Assembly: GCA_030428695.1 (NCBI GenBank)
Contig: JAUIEM010000075.1
Coordinates: forward strand, 1-29,276
Direction of reading: 5' to 3'
DNA length: 29,276 nucleotides
DNA from: a bacterium
Lineage (GTDB): Bacteria > Planctomycetota > J058 > JAJDCP01
The notes below the pieces were generated by a model. That model made no database searches. It saw nothing but the letters and a program-made list of their open reading frames with translations, and had not been told where the DNA came from. Made by a program: the position numbers and the translations under genes. Below are positions 22,791-29,276 of the stretch, piece by piece. The number at the start of each line of letters is the position of its first letter. Position 1 is the stretch's first letter.

Positions 22791-23345
22791 CTAGATGTCT
22801 GATGGAATCATCCAGTAGGGGATCTTGCTATCAGAGAAAGTCAACGAGTCGAGATAGAATCCGATCTCTGGGCCTCGCTCTGGGTCTCTGTTGTAGAGAT
22901 AGAGACAAAATCCCGATGGTCCTTTCACCCTCCACGTGTGGGATACTCCTTCAATTCCAAGGAAACTAGATTCAGATTTGAAGGACGAAGTTGCCGGGCC
23001 CAACAGAGAGAGGGGTTGTGCTAGGACTTTTGCGTATTCTTCCTGACATTCTTCGTTGGAGACTATTCGACCTGCATTTACCCAAGTTCTGGAAAATAGG
23101 GACATCGATAGAAAGGAACCGTTTACGTCGCAACTGCAGAGGCAGCGAATGCTGCCGAAAATGTCCACCTCCACGCGTTTTCCATGTCTCGTGTGGTGAT
23201 ACCTTTGGAACCACGGAGGGGCAGAGTGGATCTCAATATAGGTTTCTACGAGGTTGCAGCAACTGACCCGCCGAGAGCATAGTCGCTCCATTCGCTTGAT
23301 ATCGCCACAGACTTCCGAGTTGCTCAACCATACGTCATTCATCAT
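22791..23345 (-). CDS. AT-richer orphan protein, possible immunity or accessory gene
   Basis: Read leftward from the ATG at 23345, which has GAGGAGG upstream on the minus strand; 184 residues. The frame extends further upstream without a good start. I do not recognise the family. The sequence has WFQRYHHTRHGKRVEVDIFG, a Cys-containing IRCLCSCDVNG stretch and a C-terminal part with GVSHTWRVKGPSGFCLYLYN that looks like beta strands. There is no signal peptide or membrane span. Base composition and codon choice (many A/T third positions) differ sharply from all neighbours, a sign of horizontal acquisition. It lies directly downstream of, and on the same strand as, the giant membrane-active repeat protein, where immunity genes of polymorphic toxins are usually found. 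The immunity role is inference from position and composition only. Confidence 0.6.
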   Translation of the reverse strand: MMNDVWLSNSEVCGDIKRMERLCSRRVSCCNLVETYIEIHSAPPWFQRYHHTRHGKRVEVDIFGSIRCLCSCDVNGSFLSMSLFSRTWVNAGRIVSNEECQEEYAKVLAQPLSLLGPATSSFKSESSFLGIEGVSHTWRVKGPSGFCLYLYNRDPERGPEIGFYLDSLTFSDSKIPYWMIPSDI

Positions 23346-23567
23346 ACCATCTCTGGCCTCCTCGGTGGCCGAGCAACAGGATAGCCGCCTATCCCATCGA
23401 GGTCGGAGACGAGCACGAACCGCCTCGTCCCACCCCTGACGCCAAGCACCAGCGGTCCAAGAGGAACCGCAGAGGACGCAGGATCGGTCGGACAGACCGT
23501 CTGTTGAGGTTTTGCCCACGCCCATCGCATCGAGCGCGTGGGAGCTGGCCAGCCCGTAGCCGCTTCG
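23346..23567 (-). other. Intergenic region with hairpins downstream of the giant repeat gene
   Basis: This stretch contains GGATAG-CCGC-CTATCC (23379-23394), CCCACGC/GCGTGGG with a 14-base loop (23515-23542), and CTTCGC/GCGAAG (23563-23580), the last overlapping the giant gene's stop. None has a T-tract on the minus strand, so termination is possible but weak and readthrough into the orphan gene is plausible. Confidence 0.4.
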
Positions 23568-26500
23568 CTAGAACGCGAAGCCCTTGAACTCCGCGCCGCG
23601 GATGCAGTCGGACTCGATGTCGTCCTGCAGCAGGTCGAGGACCTGGCTGGAGAGCTCGTCGAGGAAGGACTGCTGGTCGACCTTGCGCTTGACCCCGTAG
23701 ACGCGCATCGCCTGGTTGATGCTGTCGCCCGAGGGCGTCTTCGTGCGCTCTTCGGGACGCGTGGGCGAGGCCATGACGGGCGCGGCGGCGGCGACCGGCA
23801 GGGAGGCGGACTTGGCGTTGACGACCCGCGGAGCCGAGCCGGTCAGGACGCTGGTCTTCGTCTCCATGTGGCTGGTCTGCGCCGAGTAGCTCGACCAGGT
23901 CTTCATGTAGGCGGCTTCGGCCGCTTCCGCCTCGCCCTCGACGTCGACGCCGAAGCGCTTGCTCGCGTCGTGGTGGAAGGCGGCGTGCTTCGACTCGTGG
24001 GCGATGATCGCGGCCTTCTCGGGCAGGTCGCCCTGGCCTTCACCGCTGCCGTAGTAGGTCTGCTTGCCGACCGTGAAGGCGCGCGCGTTGAAGCGGCGGG
24101 CGAGCTTGTCGGCCTTGACGCCGACGTGCATCGAGACCGGGCCGGGGTCGAAGCCGGCGGCCTTCTCGATCTTCAGGCGCTGGTTGAACGACATCGTCAG
24201 GGAGTTGGACTGTTTCTTGTCCAGGCCGAGGTCGGTCGCGAGCTTGTCGGCCTGGGCGTCGCTCTCGCGGCCCTTGAAGAAGATCGCGCGGCCCTTGGCC
24301 TTGCGGGCGAGGCGCCGGGCGAAGTCGTAGACGCGGTTCTGCAGCCCGAACTTGCGGCCGTGACGGACGCGGGCGAAGCGCTTGGGGACCGGCTCGCCAC
24401 GCAGGCGGTACAGCTTCTGCACGCGCTCGCGGTCGCGGACGGTCAGCTTGGTCAGGTCGACCTGCAGGTCACCGCCGAGCTCGCGCGGGAAGCCCGGCTC
24501 GCCGATAGGCGCGGTGGGCTGCTTCGTCGTCTCGGTCAGGCGCCGGCGCACGCCCGCCCGGGCCTCGATCGCGGCGTGGTCGGGGCGGGTCTCGAAGGCG
24601 CCGCGCAGGTTGCCGAAGCGGTCGTCGGCGGCGAAACGGGCGGCCCGCTTGCGGCGGCGGCCGGCGTAGCGGGCGCGGGCTTCCTGCAGCTCGGGGGCCA
24701 TGCAGGGGGCGACCCGGGGCTTCTCGACCCAGCCGTCGAGGCGTCCGCGTCCGAGCACCTTGACCCAGCTGCCGTTGTGCTTCAGGCGCTCTTCACCGGT
24801 CATCGTGACGACCGCGAGCACCGAGCCGGTGCCGGCGCGCTCGAGGACGATGCCGGGGAAGGGGGAGGAGCGCGTCGGGCGGTCGAGAACCTCGGCGCCC
24901 TTCGGGTGGACCACCCGCACCCAGCCGACGATGCGGTTGGCTGCCAGGGCGTAGTCCTTGCGGTTGATCTCCCGCTTGCGGCTGCGCAGCACGCGGTGCA
25001 TGTCGTAGCTGCCGCGCAGGCTCGACAGCCGGCTGCGGACGCGCTGCCAACGGATGCGCATGCCGCGGGTGAAGATGCTCCCCTGGCGGGCGAGGCCGCT
25101 CTTCTTGTAGCGGGCGTAGAGCGACGCGTAGGCGGTGCGCCGGCTCCAGCGCCGGCCGCCCTCGCGGGCCATGCTGTAGACGCCCGGGCGGCCCGGGTGG
25201 CCGAGCAGCCGCCGCAGCTTGTCCTCGCCCTTGAACATGCGCAGGAGCTTCTGGCTCTCTTCGGTCAGGGCGCGGAAGCGCTCGTTGGTCGGGCGCGCGA
25301 GCAGCTCGTTGGTCGGCTTCTTCTTGTCGTTGATCATGCCCGCGTAGGCATGGCGGAAGCGCTTGAAGGTCGCGTGCATACGACCGAGCAGCCGGACCCG
25401 CGTGCCGAGCAGACGCCGGCGTTGACGTCCGCTGGCGCGTCCCCGTCCCGGGTTGCGGCCGCAGCCGCGCCGGCCACCGCCGAGCAGTCCGCCGAGCAGC
25501 CCGCCGACGATCGCTCCGCCGATGCCTCCGACCAGACCACCGATCAGGGCTCCACCGAGCACGCGCCCGACCAGTCCACGGCGACCGCCGCGTCCGCGTC
25601 CGCCACGCCTTCCGGGCAGGCCGAGACGCCGACCGCTCGGCACGCCGCGCGCGCCCCCCCGGGCCCTCTGCAGGGCACGGGAGAGGGGGCCGCGGCCGCG
25701 ACGATTGCGCTTCCGACGCAGGACGCGCAGGGCGCGGGCGACCGGCCCGGCGCCGCCGCGGCTTCCGCCGCGCCGCCGGCCGAGGAGTCCGCCCAGGGCC
25801 CCACCGATCCCGATCCCGATCGCCGCCCCGCCCAGGGCACGGCCAAGACCGCCCCGGGAGCGCCCGCTGCCGCAGGTCGCGGGGCGGCGGCCGAGGAGAC
25901 GGCCGAGCAGGCCGGGGCGCTTGCTCGCGCTCCCCGAGCTTCCGCCGCGCTTGCCGCCGCGGAGGCTGCCGAGCAGACCGCCGACGACGCCGCCGATGCC
26001 CGCGCCGACCAGGGCTCCGCCGGCTCCACCGAGCAGGCCGCCGACCACCCCGCCGATGCCGGCGCCGATCCCGGCCCCGACGAGGGTGCGGCAGGTGCGC
26101 GAGGAGAGCCCGCGCTTGACCTTGCCGAGCAGGCGGCCGGCGAGGGAGCGCCCGCCGCTGAGCAGCTTCTTGAAGCCTTCGGCGGCCTTGCCGGCGATCG
26201 AGCGACCGCCGCTGAGGATCTTGCTGCCGAGGTTCTTCAGGCCCCGGGCACCTGCGATGGCGAGGCCACCGACGCCGAGGGCGCCCATGGTGAGCAGGGC
26301 GGCCGGCTTCTTGAGCACCTTGCCGAGAGTGCCGAGCACCTTCTTGCCCGCGTCGACCGCCTTCTTGGCGACCGAGCCCACGCCGCGCTTGAGCGCGTTG
26401 AAGCCGCCAGCGATCTTGCCGCCGAGCTTCTTCAGCCCGCCCCAGATGCCGCCGGCGACCTTTTTCGCGCCGGAGGCGATCTTCGAGCCGATCTTCCTGG

Positions 26501-29276
26501 CGCCACCAAACAGGCGCTTGCCGACGCTGGCGATGCCGCCGAGGATCTTGCTGCCGAGCTTCTTGGCGCCGCCGACCAGGCGGGTGACCTTGTCCTTGAT
26601 CTTCGCGCCGATCTTCTTGACGCCGGAGAGGACGCGCTGGCCGGCCTTCTTGACCCCGCCGAAGATCCGTTTCGCGACGTTGCGCGCTCCGCCGGCGATC
26701 TTGCTGCCGATCTTCTTGATCCCGCCGAACAGCCGCTTGGCGCCGCCGAACAGGCCGCGGCCGACCTTCTTGAGGCCGCCGAAGATGCCGCCGGCGACCT
26801 TCTTGAGACCGCCGAACATGCGCTTGCCGGCGTTCTTGATCCCGTTGACGATGCGGCTGCCGACGTTGCGGATGCCGCGCAGGGCGCCCTTCGCGCCGCT
26901 GAAGAGCTTCGACCCGAAGGACTTGATCCCGTCGAAGAGCTTCTTGCCGAAGGCCTTGACCTTGCTGCCGACGGCCCGGACCCCGGCCTTCACCTTGTCC
27001 TTGATGCCCTTGACCACGCCGCGGATCTTCGCGCCGGCGCTGCGCATGCCGCTGAGGATCTTGCCGCCGATCTTCTTGACGCCGCCGAACAGGCGCTTCG
27101 CCCCGCAGGCCACCCCCGCGGCGATGCCGGCGCCGATGGCGAGAGCTCCGCCGAGCATACGCTTGGCGCCGCCGAGCATGCGTTTGGCGCCGCTGAAGAC
27201 CTTCTTGCCGAAGGAGGCGATGCCGCCCAGGAGCCTCTTGCCGAAGCGCTTGACGCCGTCGCCGACCTTCTTGACCGCGTTGCCGACCTTGTTCTTGATC
27301 GCGCGCAGGCCGCCGGCGATCTTGCTGCCGATCTTCTTGATGCCGCCGAAGATCTTGCCGCCGATGCTGCGAAGGCCCGCACCGACCTTCTTGAGGCCGC
27401 CGAGCATGCGGGAGCCGACGCTCTTGAGACCGCCGAGGATCCTGCTGCCGAGCTTCTTTGCGCCGCCGAAGAGCTTCTTGCCGAAGCTCTTGAGGCCGCC
27501 GAAGAGCTTCTTGCCGAGCTTCTTGACGCCCGCGCCGATCTTGCGGACGGTGCTGCCGACCTTGTTCTTGATCGCGCGGAGGCCGCCGGCGATCTTGCCG
27601 CCGATCTTCTTGATGCCGCCGAAGATCTTGCCGCCGATGCTGCGGAGGCCCGCGCCGACCTTCTTGAGGCCGCCGAGCATACGCGAGCCGACGCTCTTGA
27701 GACCGCCGAAGATCTTGCCGCCGATCTTGCGCGCGCCGCTGAAGAGCTTCTTGCCGAAGCTCTTGATGCCGCCGAAGAGCTTCTTGCCGAAGCTCTTGAT
27801 GCCGGTGCCGATCTTGCGGAGGGCGCCGCCGACCTTGTTCTTGATCGCGCTGCCCAGCTTGCGGACGCCGCCGGCGATCTTGCCGCCGAGCTTCTTGATG
27901 CCGCCGAAGATCTTGCCGCCGATCCGCCTGGCGCCGTTGAAGAGGCGCTTGGCGCCGCAGGCGAGGCCGGCCGCGACGCCGATGCCCAGGCGGGCCGCCC
28001 CGCCGACCAGGCGCTTGGCGCCGCTGAAGAGCCGCTTGCCGAAGCCGGCGATGCCGCCGAGCAGCTTCTTGCCGAACTTCTTGACGCCGTCACCGACCTT
28101 GCGGAGGGCGCCACCGACCTTCTTCGCGATGTTGCGTGCGCCGTTCTTGACCTTGCTGCCGATGCTGAGCAGGCCGCCGCGAATCTTGCTGCCGACGGCC
28201 TTGATGCCGGAGATCAGCTTCTTGGAGCCGCGCTTGACCGCGTTGACCAGGGTCTTGCCGCCGAGGGCGAGGCCGCCGATCAGCGCGCCGCCGAGGCAGG
28301 CCGCGCCGGTCAGGAGCCGTTTGGTTCCGCCGAAGAGCTTCTTGCCGAAGGACTTGAGACCGCCGAACAGCTTTTTGCCGAAGCGCTTGACCGAGCCGCC
28401 GATCTTCTTGACGGCGCCGGCGACCTTGTTCTTGATCGCGCGGAGGCCGCCGGCGATCTTGCCGCCGATCTTCTTCGCGCCGGACGCGAGCTTGCCGCCG
28501 ATCTTCTTGAAGCGCTCGAGCACGCGGGAGCCGGCGCTCTTGAGGCCGCCGAGGACCTTGCTGCCGATGCTCCTCGCCGCCCCGAAGGCCCGCTTGACCC
28601 CGCCGAAGAGCTTCTTGCCGAAGGACTTGATGCCGCCGAAGAGCTTCTTGCCGAAGCTCTTGATGCCGGTGCCGATCTTCTTCAGCGTGCCGCCGACCTT
28701 GCTCTTGAGCGCGCGCAGCTTGCCGACGACCTTGCTGCCGATGTTCCGCAGCCCGCCGACGACCTTGCCGCCGAGCTTCTTGAGCCCGCCGAAGACCCGC
28801 TGGGCGCCCTTCTTGATGCGGGAGGCGAGCGCCTTGCCGCCGAGGGCAAGGCCCCCGAGCACCGCGCCGCCGAGGGCGGCCGCGCCGCCGAGCATGCGCT
28901 TGGCGCCGCCGAAGAGCTTCTTGCCGAAGCTCTTGAGGCCGCCGAAGAGCTTCTTGCCGAACTTCTTGACGCCGGCGCCGACCTTGCCGAGGGCCGCCTT
29001 GACCTTGCTGCCGACGTTGCGCATGCCGCCGGCGATCTTGCTGCCGATCTGCTTGAGCTTGCCGAACACCCGGCCGGTCAGCTTCTTGGCGCCGCCGATC
29101 AGCTTCTTGCCGAAGGCGCGCACGCCGCCGAGGATCCTGCCGCCGAGCTTCTTGGCGCCGCCGAACATCCGCTTGGCGCCACCGAAGAGCTTCTTGCCGA
29201 AGGACTTGATACCGCCGAACAGCTTCTTGCCGAAGCTCTTGATGCCGGAGCCGATCTTGCGGAGGGCGCCGCCGAC
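23568..29276 (-). CDS. Giant cationic amphipathic-repeat protein with glycine zippers, SH3b-like and DUF4157-like domains (5' end outside window)
   Basis: The minus-strand frame is open to the right edge, so the start lies outside; about 1,900 codons are visible. In protein order it has thousands of bases of roughly 11-residue repeats such as GIKSFGKKLFGG and GGKIFGGIKKI (29276 to about 26400). A hydrophobic stretch (AALLTMGALGVGGLAIAGA, about 26250) precedes three glycine-zipper segments separated by Arg/Gly-rich linkers (about 26095-25410) and a basic helical region. An SH3b-like domain (about 24940-24700) is followed by a DUF4157-like domain with FNARAFTVGKQTYYG and HESKH (23985-23999), an HExxH zinc site. 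A tail of about 110 residues completes it. DUF4157 domains are common in eCIS-associated and other secreted effectors. The repeats resemble membrane-lytic cationic peptides of the magainin type in residue pattern. Likely role: membrane-active effector or structural envelope protein (inference). No eCIS structural gene is visible. Confidence 0.82.
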   Translation of the reverse strand, partial: VGGALRKIGSGIKSFGKKLFGGIKSFGKKLFGGAKRMFGGAKKLGGRILGGVRAFGKKLIGGAKKLTGRVFGKLKQIGSKIAGGMRNVGSKVKAALGKVGAGVKKFGKKLFGGLKSFGKKLFGGAKRMLGGAAALGGAVLGGLALGGKALASRIKKGAQRVFGGLKKLGGKVVGGLRNIGSKVVGKLRALKSKVGGTLKKIGTGIKSFGKKLFGGIKSFGKKLFGGVKRAFGAARSIGSKVLGGLKSAGSRVLERFKKIGGKLASGAKKIGGKIAGGLRAIKNKVAGAVKKIGGSVKRFGKKLFGGLKSFGKKLFGGTKRLLTGAACLGGALIGGLALGGKTLVNAVKRGSKKLISGIKAVGSKIRGGLLSIGSKVKNGARNIAKKVGGALRKVGDGVKKFGKKLLGGIAGFGKRLFSGAKRLVGGAARLGIGVAAGLACGAKRLFNGARRIGGKIFGGIKKLGGKIAGGVRKLGSAIKNKVGGALRKIGTGIKSFGKKLFGGIKSFGKKLFSGARKIGGKIFGGLKSVGSRMLGGLKKVGAGLRSIGGKIFGGIKKIGGKIAGGLRAIKNKVGSTVRKIGAGVKKLGKKLFGGLKSFGKKLFGGAKKLGSRILGGLKSVGSRMLGGLKKVGAGLRSIGGKIFGGIKKIGSKIAGGLRAIKNKVGNAVKKVGDGVKRFGKRLLGGIASFGKKVFSGAKRMLGGAKRMLGGALAIGAGIAAGVACGAKRLFGGVKKIGGKILSGMRSAGAKIRGVVKGIKDKVKAGVRAVGSKVKAFGKKLFDGIKSFGSKLFSGAKGALRGIRNVGSRIVNGIKNAGKRMFGGLKKVAGGIFGGLKKVGRGLFGGAKRLFGGIKKIGSKIAGGARNVAKRIFGGVKKAGQRVLSGVKKIGAKIKDKVTRLVGGAKKLGSKILGGIASVGKRLFGGARKIGSKIASGAKKVAGGIWGGLKKLGGKIAGGFNALKRGVGSVAKKAVDAGKKVLGTLGKVLKKPAALLTMGALGVGGLAIAGARGLKNLGSKILSGGRSIAGKAAEGFKKLLSGGRSLAGRLLGKVKRGLSSRTCRTLVGAGIGAGIGGVVGGLLGGAGGALVGAGIGGVVGGLLGSLRGGKRGGSSGSASKRPGLLGRLLGRRPATCGSGRSRGGLGRALGGAAIGIGIGGALGGLLGRRRGGSRGGAGPVARALRVLRRKRNRRGRGPLSRALQRARGGARGVPSGRRLGLPGRRGGRGRGGRRGLVGRVLGGALIGGLVGGIGGAIVGGLLGGLLGGGRRGCGRNPGRGRASGRQRRRLLGTRVRLLGRMHATFKRFRHAYAGMINDKKKPTNELLARPTNERFRALTEESQKLLRMFKGEDKLRRLLGHPGRPGVYSMAREGGRRWSRRTAYASLYARYKKSGLARQGSIFTRGMRIRWQRVRSRLSSLRGSYDMHRVLRSRKREINRKDYALAANRIVGWVRVVHPKGAEVLDRPTRSSPFPGIVLERAGTGSVLAVVTMTGEERLKHNGSWVKVLGRGRLDGWVEKPRVAPCMAPELQEARARYAGRRRKRAARFAADDRFGNLRGAFETRPDHAAIEARAGVRRRLTETTKQPTAPIGEPGFPRELGGDLQVDLTKLTVRDRERVQKLYRLRGEPVPKRFARVRHGRKFGLQNRVYDFARRLARKAKGRAIFFKGRESDAQADKLATDLGLDKKQSNSLTMSFNQRLKIEKAAGFDPGPVSMHVGVKADKLARRFNARAFTVGKQTYYGSGEGQGDLPEKAAIIAHESKHAAFHHDASKRFGVDVEGEAEAAEAAYMKTWSSYSAQTSHMETKTSVLTGSAPRVVNAKSASLPVAAAAPVMASPTRPEERTKTPSGDSINQAMRVYGVKRKVDQQSFLDELSSQVLDLLQDDIESDCIRGAEFKGFAF
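25410..26095 (-). other. Three glycine-zipper hydrophobic segments in the giant protein
   Basis: In protein order: GAGIGAGIGGVVGGLLGG with an immediate second copy of GAGIGGVVGGLLG, then AAIGIGIGGALGGLLG, then GALIGGLVGGIGGAIVGGLL. Each is flanked by Arg/Gly-rich linkers. GxxxG-type spacing suits tight helix packing within a membrane, as in pore-forming or channel proteins. Confidence 0.7.
26400..29276 (-). repeat. Long tandem array encoding ~11-residue Lys/Gly/hydrophobic repeats
   Basis: The 33-base units encode variants of K(K/S)(I/F/L)G(K/G/S)K(L/I)(F/A)GG(L/I/A). Higher-order units exist. The segment beginning GGLRAIKNKVG recurs with a 273-base (91-residue) period, for example at about 27307 and 27580, and further divergent copies occur to the right. 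Phase slips of a few residues break strict periodicity. The DNA keeps codon-third-position variation, which points to selection on the protein. The array continues past the window edge. Confidence 0.88.

Noticed and set aside
23568..24200. Extracellular contractile injection system locus
   Set aside because: Only a DUF4157-like domain is present; no sheath, tube, baseplate or spike genes are in the window.
26400..29276. CRISPR array
   Set aside because: Repeats are in frame, vary at codon third positions, have no unique spacers and encode a continuous protein; no cas genes.
1..29276. tRNA, rRNA, riboswitch, integrase or transposase
   Set aside because: No matching sequences or protein motifs were recognised on either strand.

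Overview
The window is GC-rich chromosomal DNA, with strong G/C preference at third codon positions in nearly every gene. Hanks-type Ser/Thr kinases and pseudokinases, RDD membrane domains, a TerB-like domain, a paraoxonase-like lactonase, a DUF1998/MZB helicase-like giant and a DUF4157-like repeat protein suggest a large-genome environmental bacterium, perhaps Myxococcota or a related delta-type lineage. That placement is inference; there is no rRNA or other phylogenetic marker apart from lspA.

Left part (2-10100). A Gly/Gln-rich protein with a C-terminal TerB-like domain runs in from the left edge. Next come a DUF5063 gene carrying an in-frame palindromic insertion and, convergent with it, a tail-anchored Ser/Thr kinase. 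Divergent from the kinase is a 1,678-residue SF2 helicase-like protein whose catalytic motifs are all degraded but whose zinc clusters are intact. It is followed by a membrane-anchored paraoxonase/lactonase and a 75-residue orphan gene with its own promoter.

Centre (10406-22613), the main find. A TTGCGA-N18-TATAAT promoter starts a tight operon that looks like a bacterial ESCRT-III/Vps4 machine. It encodes a winged-helix-like protein, three small basic-to-acidic helical proteins with CHMP-like N-termini and MIM-like C-termini, and an AAA+ ATPase with an N-terminal MIT-like domain and a Vps4/katanin-type core. An intrinsic terminator follows the third ESCRT-III-like gene. A second block on the same strand holds a transmembrane pseudokinase, a second MIT-like Vps4-type ATPase, an SPFH/Band-7-like plus coiled-coil plus beta-propeller protein, a membrane protein with a CsgG-like periplasmic domain, a pseudokinase-RDD protein, lspA and an active-looking kinase-RDD protein. 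The likely job is ATP-driven membrane remodelling or repair, with membrane scaffolding by the SPFH protein and control by kinases and pseudokinases. This job is inferred from domain logic.

Right part (22791-29276, minus strand). A giant protein, cut by the right edge, contains about 2.9 kb of roughly 11-residue cationic amphipathic repeats, then three glycine-zipper segments, an SH3b-like domain and a DUF4157-like HExxH domain. It looks membrane-active or toxin-like. Just downstream on the same strand is an AT-richer orphan gene that could be a cognate immunity or accessory protein. No tRNA, rRNA, CRISPR array, transposase or phage gene was seen.
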